Assembly (NCBI GenBank): GCA_907165065.1
Contig: OU015528.1
Coordinates: forward strand, 21,962,015 to 22,026,014
Source of the DNA: Caprimulgus europaeus
Lineage: Eukaryota; Chordata; Aves; Caprimulgiformes; Caprimulgidae
Reading direction: 5' to 3'
DNA length: 64,000 nt
The notes beneath the pieces are model-generated. The model had not been told where the DNA came from. It ran no database searches and was given only the letters and a program-made list of their open reading frames with translations. Every line of letters starts with the position of its first letter. Positions within the stretch are counted from its first letter, which is position 1. Of the stretch, positions 15,301 to 27,406 are shown one piece after another. A program made the translations under genes and the position numbers.

Positions 15301-16161
15301 GACCAGTTTCTACACTTGTATCTCTTCCTTACACAAAGGGGAAGGGAAATTACAACCTTGATCTATTTGTTGATGTGAAACATTGTTTATTAGTTTAAAG
15401 AAGACGCTTTATCCTGACATGCTTATTAAGGTAAAACGTGGATGTCAGTATTTCTGGTAACTCTCAGACTTGCCAGTTTTACAGACCACTCTGGTATTGA
15501 GAGCTGAGCTCTAAAATCAAACAGGTGTCTAACAAACAGCCACCTCCACTGTTCTGAATGAGAGAGCAGGAGCAAAGGAGACTCTCTGCAGTTACCTGCA
15601 AGACATTTTCACCACCTTAGATATGGCATTAGCAGAAAAAATGAAATAAAGGACATGTCAAAGAGGATCTGTTTGTGACACACTGTTCCTAACGAGCCCT
15701 GCATACAGCTCTGGCCTTGCAGAGGTGCACAAGATGGTGTACAAGAGAGGAAGACATTCTTGGTAGGAGGGTTACAGTCCAGTCTCAAAACTAGAATTCA
15801 GTGGTTTGGATTTTCACATCCCTTCTGATACCAGAGCCATCAGACTCCAGCATCCTGTAAATCTGAGCCTTTGGATCAGAGTGAAACATAGATTTTTAGA
15901 TGTTTGTTTCCATGCCTATATATCAGAAGAGATGATTTAAAGTATGACCTCAAAAACTTGCAGAAAAGTTCAGACATTTCCTCTTCATTAGTCCATCATC
16001 TATATGTGATCGTGCTGACATTGCTGAGCAGCTATAAAGTCAATTTAATGTCAGGTCATGTCTAGGCTGCTAAATAAAAAAGGCCAGAGGCAGAAGTAAA
16101 GCACTTGTGTCCTCACCATCCACATTGTTCAATAGTTTTTTCCTTCTGTTTTGGCCGTCTT
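9328..16161. other. Intergenic, no gene seen
   Basis: AT-rich DNA with short poly-A and poly-T runs. I recognise no exon, repeat family or RNA gene here. Conserved non-coding elements cannot be judged without alignment. Confidence 0.6.
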
Positions 16162-17257
16162 AGAATCATAGAATTGTAGTGGTTGGAAAAGACCTTAAGA
16201 TCATTGAGTCCAATCATAAACCAAACTATGCCAATTCCACCTCTAAACCATGACCCTAAGCACCTCATCAACCTGTCTTTTAAATACCACCAGGGAAGGT
16301 GACTCCACTACTTCCCTGGGCAGCCTGTTCCAATGCTTGACCACCCTTTCAGCAAAGAAGTTTTTCCTCATATCCAATCTAAACCTCCCCTGGTGCAACT
16401 TTAGGCCATTTCCTCTCATTCTATTGCTTGTTACCTGGGAGAAGAGACTGAAACCCACCTCTCTACAATCTCCTTTCAGGTAGTTGTAGAGAGTGATAGG
16501 GTCTCCCCTCAGCCTCCTTTTCTCTAGGCTGAACAACCCCAGATCCCTCAGCTGTTCCTCATAAGGCTTGTTCTCCAGGCCCTTCACCAGCTTTGTTGCC
16601 CTTCTCTGGACACGCTCCAGCAACTCAATGTCTTTACTGCAGCAAGGGGCTCAAAACTGAACACAGCACTCGAGGTGCGGCCTTGCCAGTGCCGAGTATG
16701 GGGGAGGATGACTTCCCTACTCCCGCTGGCCACTCTGTTTCTGATACAGGCCAGGATGCTGTTGGCCTTCTGGGCCACCTGAGCACACTGCTGGCTCATG
16801 TTCAGCCGGCTGTCAACCAACACACCCAGGTCCTTTTCTGCCAGGCAGCTTTCCAGCCACTCTTCCCCAAGCCTGTAGCGTTCTGTGGGGTTGTTGTGAC
16901 CCAGGCACGGGATCCAGCACTTGGCCTTATTGAACTTCTTGCCATTGGCCTCAGTGCATCAATCCAGCCTGCCCAGATCCCTCTGCAGAGCTTTCCTACC
17001 CTCAAGAAGATCAACACTGTCTCCCAACTTGGTGTCATCTGCAAACTCAGTGAGAGCGCACTCAATCCCCTCATCCAGATCATTGATAAAGATATTAAAT
17101 GGAACTGGCCCTAACACAGATACTTGGGGAACACCACTAGTGACCGTCCACCACCTGGATTTAACTCCATTCACCACAACTCTCTGGGCCTGGCAATCCA
17201 GCCAGTTCTGTACCCAGAGAAGAGTACATCCATCCAATGTATGTGGACAGCTGCCCA
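16162..17257 (-). mobile_element. CR1 LINE, 5'-truncated, with decayed reverse transcriptase
   Basis: The 3' end (minus strand) reads ATTCTATGATTCTA at 16162. Upstream, frame-shifted pieces give the end of CR1 ORF2: [20 protein letters not shown] and the catalytic-box variant FADDTKLG (16959-17237), [20 protein letters not shown] (16584-16823), and the tail [16 protein letters not shown] to [14 protein letters not shown] (16243-16623). At least three frame changes make it dead. It is the largest CR1 copy in the window. Confidence 0.95.
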
Positions 17258-19820
17258 GGTCTCATTTCTGTGTCTTTCCTTCTGACAGTTGTCCTTGTAG
17301 GGGTCAGTATTAGCAATAGCAGAGGTGATGACATTGGCTTGGTGTAAAAGAGCTGTGCTTCAACAGAAATTATACCTTCATATTTCTTGTTCAATTTATG
17401 TGAAGTGGAGAAAATAATTTGCTAGATTAGATTACTCAGAACTACTGTTGCTTCATTTATGGATGACAGCCCTATCCCTATGAATGTAAAGTGAAGGATA
17501 TGGGATAGCAAATGGGGTGAGGTTTTAAACATTCCTTAGAGGCTTCTAATTCCTGTACTTTTACAGGAGTCTCTAGGGAACCCTTCCCACAGAGCTCCTT
17601 TTCCTATTACCGCCGATAGCCGGACTGAGACCTGCGTACCACCACGTACGATGAATGCTGACAGGCTCCTTCAGCATAAGAGTCTTAAATTCCACATCCT
17701 ATTCTGTTCCCACAGACTTCTGTCAGTGAGAATCTGTTCTTATCAATTTGAAAGATGAAGACCTTGCAGGTACAACCTTTTCCTGCACGAATGAGATCTC
17801 CCACCCCATAGACGTTCTCTGAATTATTAGAAGTAATAGTAACAGCCATAGCAAACCGCACTTAGAATCTTAATGAGACCAGTTTGGATTATTTTGGATT
17901 AAAGAATGTTGTGGGGTTTTTTAAATCTAATATCTGATTTAATTTAATTTATTTTTTTATTTATTTTAAAATTGTCTTATGGTAAGTAAATAAATAGCTG
18001 GAATTAACTCAGTGAACAAGTTCAATTGGCTAAACTAAGTAGTGAAAGGCACCTGCAGTAACAGCACCAGGGTATTTCTGAAATACAACAAACTGCACCT
18101 TGAGCCAAGATTCGGAGCATGGGAACTGAGAGGTAGGATACAAAGAGAGCCTCAAGGCCCATGTGCAATGGCCAGATAATGCTGGCCAAGAAAACCTTCA
18201 TACTGGGTTCAGTGAAACTGGAATGTTGAGAACATGGGCAATCACCTGGGGTAGAACACTTACCACCTTCCACCTTCAAATTGTTTTAATTGACTCCAGA
18301 AAATTCCAGAAACATTAGTGCTGTCATCCTCATTTAAAAATTCAGACCACAGAATTAGAAAAGGTAATGGCTTTCTATAAGTGGTTGGCAGTGAAAGGAA
18401 GAGAAAACAGCCCCAGAATGGTTCCTCAGGAGTTCTGGTTCTGCATGAACACCATTAATTTTGTAACTACCGATGAAAGTAAGTGTGGTGTTATTATCTT
18501 TCCCCAGAAGTACATTACTGTAATTCTAATGAAACTAATTAATTAATGAACTGATTAACTAATGTAAGCATGCTTGAAATTCAGAATTTCCTGTCCTCTG
18601 TGGACTTCATACTTTCTACCACAAAATTGCTTTTCTGACATAGTCAAAGCTGGCAAAAACATTACTGAATTTGATCCTAAAATTTTATTTTTCCCTTTAC
18701 ATCTTCCATCATAAGTATTTTCCAGGAAAAAAAATTGTATTTCCTCAAAACCTCTCACAATACAGCCAATACTGCACCTTTTCTTGCTAAGTAGAAACAA
18801 ATGAGGGTATCAAATTTGGGTCAGGTTTGGATGCAGCACAGCCCCGTCCTGCTCTGGAACAGCGTGTGCCTTCCAAGTCTGGTCAGATGCACGTTGTACA
18901 ACTGTGCCTGAAGGCAAGTGGCAGCGGTTTACATTAAGAGCAGAACTGGGCTTGGGACAGTCAGTTCAACAAGCGTGAGAATAATGCCTCTTTCTTTAGT
19001 GATCTCCAGGCTCCACCCCGTTTCTCAAAGTTTCTGAACTATTTGCAAATGTTTAAGAGAACCTCTGTGTTCTTAGAAGAATGTTTACACTGCCACGCAT
19101 TTCAGATGCAGGCAGAGCTGTACAATCAAGGCCCATCCCAAAGACAAGCGCTGCGCTTGTATTATCAAAATATGCACTGGCTCTACTCTCCACTACCATA
19201 CAAGGCAGCTCTGCATTCCTGCTGGTAAACTTTTATTACCTCCTAAGTTGTCCAGATCACTGCCAGATTTCTTGAACTTCATGGAATGATTACAGGCTTC
19301 ATAAATATAAACCTCAGATTCTGTTTGGCAGTTTCATGTGGGAATGCCAAAATGAAGAAAATAAAAAGTATTTCAGAAGAGACTGTTAAGACCTTTTGCA
19401 TCACAGCGGCTGAAGTTTACATACAGTTTACAGTTTTAATAAACTTAACCAGTTAGAGTGAACCAAGCCTCAAAATATCACTGTGATGTTGTTATTACAC
19501 CCATTGTACATAGGGTGTTAGATGAGGAACAGAATGGCCAAGGAATTTAGACAATGTCCCGTTACATTCAGTAGAGGACTTCAATTAGATGTCAGATGCT
19601 TCTGCTTTGCAGTCATAGTATGCAGTCTACGAAACCATGCCGCCTCCTTATGCCTTTAGACAGGAAGAAAGTATTGCATAAAAAGGATTCAAAAGAGCTC
19701 ATATTAATACTCTTAACACAATATGAGTAACTTAGAAGGAGCCAAGAGCCCATTTGTTTGTTGTAAATAAGAAATTTGTAGAGGAATATTTGATACTAGA
19801 GATAATTCCCTCAAAATATT
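17258..19820. other. Intergenic between CR1 and the AAAAG repeat, nothing recognised
   Basis: Mixed AT-rich sequence with no open frame above 100 codons. Confidence 0.6.
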
Positions 19821-19975
19821 AAGAAAAGAAAAGAAAAGAAAAGAAAAGAAAAGAAAAGAAAAGAAAAGAAAAGAAAAGAAAAGAAAAGAAAAGAAAAGAA
19901 AAGAAAAGAAAAGAAAAGAAAAGAAAAGAAAAGAAAAGAAAAGAAAAGAAAAGAAAAGAAAAGAAAAGAAAAGAG
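19821..19975. repeat. (AAAAG)n microsatellite, ~31 units
   Basis: About 155 bp of uninterrupted AAGAA pentamers, all purine on the plus strand. Translating it gives false FLFFS-repeat proteins. Such long, pure tracts are usually length-variable. Confidence 0.98.
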
Positions 19976-20313
19976 CAATGGAATAGAGGCAAGTCCACAA
20001 AAGCAGTCTGAAAAGCTTGTAAATGCATATTATACTGTGAGTTTTTGAATTGAAAAATGTGCATTGAATTTCTGGAATGAGAGAGATGCTGTTTGTATTC
20101 TGCCCACAGTGTTTTGGCTTCCTTTTCTGGAAGGTCATTAAAATGTTTTCTAAGAACTGATGAAGTGTTTACTGATTTTATTCTTACTGATTATTCCTGA
20201 TTTCTGCCTTGAATACACTTTCAAAGTTATTCATGAAAAATGCCTCCCAGCTTGTTTAAACCGAAACTTAGAAGTTATGTAGTTGGTTTTTTTCTTCTTT
20301 ATTTTCTTTTTTA

Positions 20314-20701
20314 ATCATAGAATCATAGAATGGTTTAGATTGGAAGGGACCTTAAAGATCATCCAGTTCCAACCCCCCTGCTATGAGCAGGGACACCCCC
20401 CAATAGACCAGGTTGCTCAAAGCCTCATCCAACCTGACTTTGAACACTTCCAGGGAGGGGACATCCACAGCTTCCTTGGGCAACCTGTGCCAGTGTCTGA
20501 CCACCCTCACAGGAAAGAATTTCCTCCTAATCTCTCATCTAAACCTACCCACTTTCAGTTTAAAGCCATTACCACTTGTTCTATCACTACCTGCCTTTGT
20601 AATAAGGTCCCTCCCCAGCTTTCTTGCAGCCCCTTCAGGTACTGGAAGGCTGCTATAAGGTCTCCCCTAAGCCTTCTCTTTTCCAGGCTGAACAGCCCCA
20701 A
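20314..20701 (-). mobile_element. CR1 LINE 3' fragment
   Basis: On the plus strand ATCATAGAATCATAGAATGG opens the reversed CR1 end, followed by AAGGGACCTTAAAGATCATC and a recognisable ORF2 tail in antisense up to CAGGCTGAACAGCCCC. It is 5'-truncated. Confidence 0.93.
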
Positions 20702-21794
20702 AAGATGGAGATATATGTCCAGCTGAGACAAGTTAAGCCAAAATAGCTTCCATTAAATCAAATCCCTACACAATCTAACTCTTTTCTTTGCACCTGGAGA
20801 CCACATGAAGGTGTACGTGCCCAAAACTGAGCTGTCAGAATGTGACATTTTCACATCCAGAATTTGAAATGTGGAAAAGATTAGTGCTAAAATAACCAGC
20901 ATGCTGAAGAGAAAGTCAGCCCAGCAAAACATACCAATAGGAAATGCTAAAAATGCTGAACATGGATTTTTCAGACAGTTCTGAAGCTTACTAGTGTCAG
21001 ATAGAAATGGGTGCAGACCACACTAAAGTGCTATTTAAGGTACTTCTGGACAGACTCTTCAGACTGAGTCATGTGTGGATGCATTTTCCATGGGATGTGT
21101 GTGTGAGAGAGCGAGAGACACAGAGACAGAGGAGTCTCTTCTCCTGTAACCTCAGCCAAACTTGGCAGTGGGATGGAGATCTAACACGTATTAAGTTCCT
21201 ACAAGTTTTGGGAAACCTGTGAAACAAGTTTTGCCTGTTAATGCTGAGCCTCTGCTGAGCTTCAGCCTGTAAAAGACAAGAGAAATTTCACATGGACAAA
21301 TGAGATCTAATGAATTCCCTAACCATGGGAAATGCTTTAGTCAGAGTTTATGTATTAAACAGCAGAAAAACCTCAGACTGCAGTTCTCGCCCATACGGAT
21401 TCTCTGCTGTCTAATAAAATGATGGCAAGGATAGGAGTCATACATACATATATAAGTATGGTTTCCCAATTAGACTCTCTGAAGTCTGTAAGGGATAAAC
21501 TCCTGCTGCAGCTTAATACTATACAATTAGATTGTCAATTAATCACAAAACCACTGTGAGCTAAGCTGCTTTGGTTTGAGTGCTTGGGAATGATTGTTCC
21601 CAGGAGTCCTGGGATTGAGCTGCTTCTCTTTACTGGGCTTAATTAGGGAAGACACAATTTAGCAATAATCTCAGCTGGAGGGAGAAATAGCACCTGGTGA
21701 GTACCTTTTTGGGATGTGCAATAGTAAAAACCAGAGCAGGCCATGAGACACCAAGAACTAAATTGCACTCATTGGAATAAGCAGGTTGGTGACT

Positions 21795-21921
21795 ATAATT
21801 TGGCTGGACAAGGCACTCAGCAACTCCGTATAACCATGAAGTTTGCCCTGCATTCAGCAGGGGGTTGGACTAGATGACCCCCAAAGGTCACTTCAACTCA
21901 AATCTTTCCATGACTTTATGA
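21795..21921 (+). mobile_element. Degenerate CR1 3' fragment
   Basis: GGCTGGACAAGGCACTCAGC and CAGGGGGTTGGACTAGATGA, ending in TTTCCATGACTTTATG, match the last 120 bp of CR1. It is more diverged than its neighbours. Confidence 0.75.
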
Positions 21922-22085
21922 GCTCTCAAACCCTGAATTCACTGTTAAAAGAAATGTAATTGCCTTGCCTTTATTTTGCTGGAGTAAAGTGCTACCAGTC
22001 CATGAAAATTAGGCTTGGATGCCTTTAGCTTTTGGAAAATTTAAATAGATGTTAGCATCCTGCTTGTTTAGGAACACAGGGATTG

Positions 22086-22391
22086 ATTGGGGACAAACTT
22101 TTTAACAGGGCCTGTAGCGATAGGAAAAGGGGTAATGGTCAAAAGAAGGTAGATTTAGACTAGATATAAGGAAGGATTTTTTTACACTGAGGGTGGTGAA
22201 ACACTGGAACAGGTTGTCCAGAGAGGTGGTAGATGCCCCACCCTGGAAACATTCAAGGTCAGGCTGGACAGGGCTCTGAGCAATCTGATATAGTTGAAGA
22301 TGTCCCTGCTCACTGCAGGGGGGTTGGACTACGTGGCCTTGAAAGGTCCCTTCCAACCCAAACCATTCTGTGAATCTGTGTGATTCTATCA
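22086..22391 (+). mobile_element. CR1 LINE 3' fragment
   Basis: AGCGATAGGAAAAGGGGTAA, GAGGGTGGTGAAACACTGGA, CAGGTTGTCCAGAGAGG and GGTCCCTTCCAACCC lead to a GATTCTAT end. It is inverted with respect to the copy at 20314. Confidence 0.92.
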
Positions 22392-24910
22392 CTGTCCCTG
22401 TATTTCACTCCTGATTTGATTCTTCAGAATCAGATCCACTTCCTAGAAGTGTCATAAAGTTAACCTCACACAGCTGGTTTCATTATAGAATGTCAGTCCT
22501 TTATCATACAAAAAAACTTTTTGCTTTTTTAAATGGGGCGTGTCTATTAATCAGTGTACAGGAAGAATTGATTAGATTTTAGCTATATCATAAGCATGCA
22601 GCATTAGGAGTGTAGATTATTACTGGAGAACCTTTCCTCACCATCTGTCCTCTTGATGTCTTTTTCTCCTTATCACACAACCTTGATTATTGCAGGCTGT
22701 TCCCTAAGCTCATCAACTTTCCTTGTTTAGAGCAATAGCCCTTTGCCACCTTAACTTTTCTACCTTTTCATAGTGAGTCAAAATTATTCCAGAGTGCCTC
22801 CTTGATTCACCATTATCTCCTCTGTCTTATTTCCCTTTCCCCCAACCCCTTCCCACCCTATTCATATTAGTCCTGTAATACCTCCCCTGTGCCTCCTCCT
22901 ATCCAAATTCATGATATTATGCTGTTTTCTACTCCCACACAGCCTCCTGAATTTGTAGCCCCCTCCTCGGCTCATTCCAGTCTTAAAAACCTTCAGAACA
23001 TCTCTTCTCTTTCAGTTCAAAACCCATTTTTTTTCTGATGAGTATTGCCCAGGGTCTTGCCTTGTGGGTTCAGCACGTGTGCTCAGCGTAACACAGACGG
23101 CATCTGCTGGGTAACCGGAGAACATCCTCTGGCTGCTGGGGAATTTCAATTACTGCAAGTGCAAAAATCAAGACTTGAGTCATATAAACAACTCATCCAG
23201 GGCAAACAATAAATACTCTTCATATTTCATTGTGACACTACATTTTTTAACAAATAAAAAGTTAACAAATATATGAAGTTTGACTAGTTTCTCATAAACT
23301 GGGTGCAAAAGTTTTCTACAACAATGCTAGGCTTGAAGCCAAATCTGAACAATGCTGGGCTTAATCTGTAGCAGAAACATCCTCTTATTTGGGTCATTTT
23401 TCACTTTATTTTTTGGGGGGAAGCAATGGAGGAAACACTGATCTATTACATTTTGTTTTGATTGCTCATAGCAACCACAAAACTTAGCACTGCTGCTCTG
23501 GGAGTGGCACACCAAAGCAGGTACTGCCTAGATGCTTGTCAGAGTGCAAGGTAAAAAATCTCTGGCTCATGTTTTGTGATTTAAGCAGGGTGAATACAGG
23601 ATGGCAAGCTATAATCTGAGCCTAGTTTCGGCTCAGATGTTTTTGGACTTTTGGTCCCTAAAGCTTCTTTATTCGTCATTTTGTTAATACAGACACTGAA
23701 AAAAATTGACATGTTATTTTCCGTTCTTTGATTGAATTTTTTTCTCTCCATTTCTCCTGGATTATTGCTGAACTTTAGATATCTGTTTGCCATTTAACAC
23801 CTACTTCTGGAACATCTTTCACAGTAGACTTAATTTTATTAAGTACCATTCTTAAGTCTTATATTTAAATTAATAAAATCAATTTGTTAATTTACTGAAG
23901 GAATGAGTAAAAACAGACCTGGAAGGCCCTGGGCTATGGATATTTTGGTCTCAGCACTTTGAAGCAATAGGATAGTAGATGCGATACGTGAAAGCAGATG
24001 ATCAATTACAGCCTTTGTAAGTATACAGAGTCTCCAGCTTTATACCATTGGCAAGCAGCTATTTGTGGGAAAAAAACCACCAAATCTAGCTCTGATCCTA
24101 CTCACTGTTGACTGCTAATGACAGTGATACAATTTTAATAGCCTATTTTGGCTAATGTTCAAAACCAGGTGTTGGCTGCCTCATGTAGTTTAGGTTGATT
24201 ATGATATTCTTAACCTCCAACAGCTGGTGTGCAGAGTGCTTGCCTGGAGGAGACACAACAGCTCGATGGTTGAGACATTCTCACAGAAGGTTTGAGTCAG
24301 AATTTGAAGCTGAAATGCTTGAGGACAACTTTGGATCCAGACTTGCTACTCCACAGTTCTGATGCATGAAGAGATATGGAGGCCTAGCAAAAGATTTCCT
24401 ATTGGTCTGTCACGTCTTTTTCCAGCACACACAAAACATTCATATACATTGATGTGAATCAGACTAGAACCTTCTCTTACTGTCTTTTGTTTGGGTTGGG
24501 AAAGGAGCAGATCACATTGGCTCCAGTGACCCAATGGATTGCTCCTGTGGACGTGATTTTTATGATGGCTTTCCACTGGGATGCTGCCGAGTACAGGACT
24601 CTGCTATGGTGGGAGAGGACAACCAGGACATGAGGGCATCATACAGGAGTTCTCAAATTTTTGGAGCTAGTACCTGTCCCTGAATTGCTGCATCCTCATA
24701 CTAGCCCACTTCATCCCGTTACAGAACAGCCATTGTGCCTCTATTGCCTTGGAGAGCCTGCTGCTAGTTGAATTGGCCCTTTCCTTGGCTGCCAGTCTCC
24801 TCTTTGCCACCCATTGCTAGCTCCAGCATCACAAATCCATACTAAACTTGGTAGAGGTTAGCATTACCAACCTGCCCCCGCTGCCTCACCAGTTCTTCTG
24901 GGAATGGATG
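22392..24910. other. Intergenic, nothing recognised
   Basis: Includes a pyrimidine-rich patch at about 22620-23030 on the plus strand. No gene or repeat family was identified. Confidence 0.6.
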
Positions 24911-24918
24911 ATCTAGAA
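24911..24918. repeat. hAT target-site duplication, left copy
   Basis: ATCTAGAA directly precedes the left inverted repeat. Its partner GTCTAGAG at 27399-27406 differs at both outer bases. Confidence 0.75.
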
Positions 24919-25218
24919 CAGGGGTCCTCAAACTTTTTAAACAGGGGGCCGGTTCACTGTCCCTCAGACACTGTCGGGGGCCGGACTATAGTTTGGAAAA
25001 AAATGAACAAATTCCTATGCACACTGCACATATTTTATTTGTAGTTGTGCACAAAAAACAGGAAAAAGAATGCAATATTTAAAATGAAGAACAATTGTAA
25101 TCAATAAAAACAAATAATATTTCAATGTGAACTATGGGCCTGCTTTTGGCTAATGAGATGGTCAGTGTTAGGTTCCATATTTGTCACTGCCAGTCATAGC
25201 AAGTGGTGCAAGTGTTCA

Positions 25219-26904
25219 TCAGTTAGTCTGTATCTGATTGGAGATTTCAGATGTTTTCATTCGGGAAAAAGTCTGCTCACAGACAGAGGTGCTGCCAAAG
25301 ACGGTTGCAATTTTGAGTGCATGGTTCCTGAGATCATGGTATGTCTCTGAGGGGAGAGATGCATAGAAATTAGTAAGGCTGCTTGATTTGAATGCCTCTT
25401 TCAGCGAGTCACAAGTCTGTAGTTCGGCCAATTCCATTTGGTAAATCGGATCAAGAGTTTCAATATCAACAGAAAATGGGTTCCAGAAAAGCTGTGTGTC
25501 CTGGTCATGGAGACGAAGCTCTTTAAATCTAATTTGAAACTCCTTTTGCAGCTTTTCTAGTACATCCATACATGTTTTGCTGGTTTTTCTGCAGGCAGGT
25601 TTTGAGTTGTGGGGAGATGGCAGAAGTTTTCCTCCTTTACTTGGTTAATGAGCAGGTCTCATTTGACTTGAAATGCTTTCACATGTGAATACATATCACA
25701 GATGAGCTTCCCCTTTCCTTGAAGTTGGACATTGAAATTGTTGAGTAGCTCTGTTACATCTGTCAGAAACACAAGGTGCCATTTCCATTCTGCATCTTTG
25801 AGCTCTGGTACTTCTTTGTTTTTAGAAAGCATAAAATCATAAACCTGTGGAAGTAAGTCATAAAATCATTTCAAAACTCTCCCTCAACTCAGCCAAAGGA
25901 CTTCTGTGTGGTACAGAATATCTTCATAGGCAACATTTAGCTCAGACAGAAATTCCTGAAACTGTCTGTGGTTTTGTGCATGAGCTCTAATGATGTTAAC
26001 ACAAGAAATGACAATTTTCATGACAGAGTCCAGCTTCAGTGATTTACAACACAGTGCTGTTGGTGGGTGATGCAGTGCATGGCTATTGGATGTGAACGGT
26101 TGCGTTTGTCCATCTCTTTGTTAATGCGTGCAACCTCTCCTTTCATGGACCCCACCATGCTAGGAGCACCATCAGTTGTCACACTAAATAGTTTACCCCA
26201 GTCCAGCTCCAAATCATTCATAGTTTGGCAAACTTTCTCATAGATATCCTCTCCTGTAGTTGTTCCTTTGATGCTTTTCAGTGCAGCAAGCTCCTCTGTG
26301 ACTTCGAAAAAATCATTTGTCCCACGAATGAAAATCAGAAGTTGTGCAGAATCACGAACATCATTGCTTTTGTCGAGTGCCAATGAGAAACAGCAAAGTT
26401 TTTTTGAGGAGTTTTGCAACTGCAGATTCAAATTTCCCCATTTCTCCAATCCTTCATGTAATTGTAGGTCCTGAAAGACTGTACTAAATAAACTGTCTGC
26501 CTTCTCTGGACACATCTCTTTAGCAACAGAAAGAAGGCATTCTTTAACAAATTCTCCCTCTGTGAATGCTCTGCCAGTGCACGCTATGAGCTTGGCAACT
26601 TGATAGCTTGCTCGAAGTGATGATATATTGAGCTGCTTTTGCTTCATAAAAGTATTCTGCTGAGTTGTCAATCCATGTTTCAGTCTTAATATTTTATCTT
26701 TTCTCACTTGCCCGACCAAAGAGTCATATTTATCTTTACGTTGAGTTTCGTAGTGTTGACGCAAATTGTGTTCCTTGAACACAGACACTGAATTCTGGCA
26801 TATCAGACAAACAGCTCTTTCTTTGTACTCCGTGAAAAAATAATCAGAAGTCCACTTTTCTTGGAATACCCTGCACTTGGAGTAAATTTTTGGTTTTTTG
26901 ACAT
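25219..26904 (-). pseudogene. hAT transposase pseudogene (BED finger and RNase H-like fold)
   Basis: The longest open part (26036-26914 frame) begins with a BED-type finger: the CLIC pair is kept, but the second His of the HYETxH motif reads Arg. It is followed by catalytic-region motifs LALDKSNDVRDSAQL and VTTDGAPSMVG. The C-terminal part (25219-25569) has LPSETYHDLRNHALKI and FGSTSVCEQTFSRMK, the hAT dimerisation region. Three in-frame TGA codons lie at 25884, 25866 and 25659, and the frame changes near 26050 and 25570. The natural ATG (26902-26904) is one base out of frame with the finger because of an A run. The closest host homologues are GTF2IRD2 and ZBED-type genes (family knowledge). 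Confidence 0.88.
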
Positions 26905-26929
26905 GATGGTGCACGTGCTTCCCACTGGT

Positions 26930-27390
26930 GCTGGCTCACTTGTCCTGCCTGGGAGCTGGAGGGAGGGAGGGAGAGACGGGGGAGTCGCCCACCTCACTGG
27001 TGCTGCTGCCCCCGCCTCAGCCCGGCTGCGCAGTCCGGAAAGGGTGGCCAGAAGGGGCTGAAGGAACTTTGCTGCGCCGGGGCTCTGGCGATTCGCCCGG
27101 GTTGGCTGGACCTCGCAGTCCAGAGGCTGCCGACTGAGCTTGCCCAGCAGAGGAGATGCCCGCGCCTCTCGCCCACTGCAGGGGGGCAGGTCGAGGACGA
27201 GGCGCTGGTTCCAGCCCAGTCCCGGCGGGTGCTTGGGGGCTGCGGAGGCCGGCGCATGGATTAAGTGGCAGGAAGTAATTTGTGTCTGCTTGGTTTCCCC
27301 CGCAACCCCTGGTGGGGAGTTCTGCAAATACCGGCGGGCCAGACTGAGGACCCTGGGGGGCCGTATCCGGCCCATGGGCCATAGTTTGAG
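26930..27390 (-). promoter_or_regulatory. GC-rich 5' region of the hAT element
   Basis: A CpG-containing, GC-rich stretch begins just before the transposase ATG and runs to the right inverted repeat, in sharp contrast with the AT-rich 2 kb on the other side. It probably held the transposase promoter. Long open frames here on both strands come from base composition, not coding. Confidence 0.55.
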
Positions 27391-27398
27391 GACCCTTG

Positions 27399-27406
27399 GT
27401 CTAGAG
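27399..27406. repeat. hAT target-site duplication, right copy
   Basis: GTCTAGAG directly follows the right inverted repeat. The shared core is TCTAGA, the preferred hAT target. Confidence 0.75.

Larger units (their letters stand above)
24919..27398 (-). mobile_element. hAT (Charlie-like) DNA transposon, 2480 bp
   Basis: The ends are CAGGGGTCCTCAAACT and, inverted, CAAGGGTCCTCAAACT: 16-bp inverted repeats with one mismatch. The flanks ATCTAGAA (24911-24918) and GTCTAGAG (27399-27406) match at six of eight bases and fit the nTCTAGAn target duplications of hAT elements. Inside is a minus-strand transposase of the Charlie8/GTF2IRD2 type. The last 450 bp, at the transposase 5' side, are GC-rich. 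Autonomous-length hAT copies are uncommon in bird genomes. The transposase is broken, so this copy is not active. Confidence 0.93.

Noticed and set aside
16243-17237. Several minus-strand frames that look like a host reverse transcriptase-related gene
   Set aside because: They are frame-shifted pieces of a 5'-truncated CR1 LINE.
19713-20138. 141-codon minus-strand frame rich in FLFFS repeats
   Set aside because: It is the translation of the AAAAG microsatellite, not a protein.
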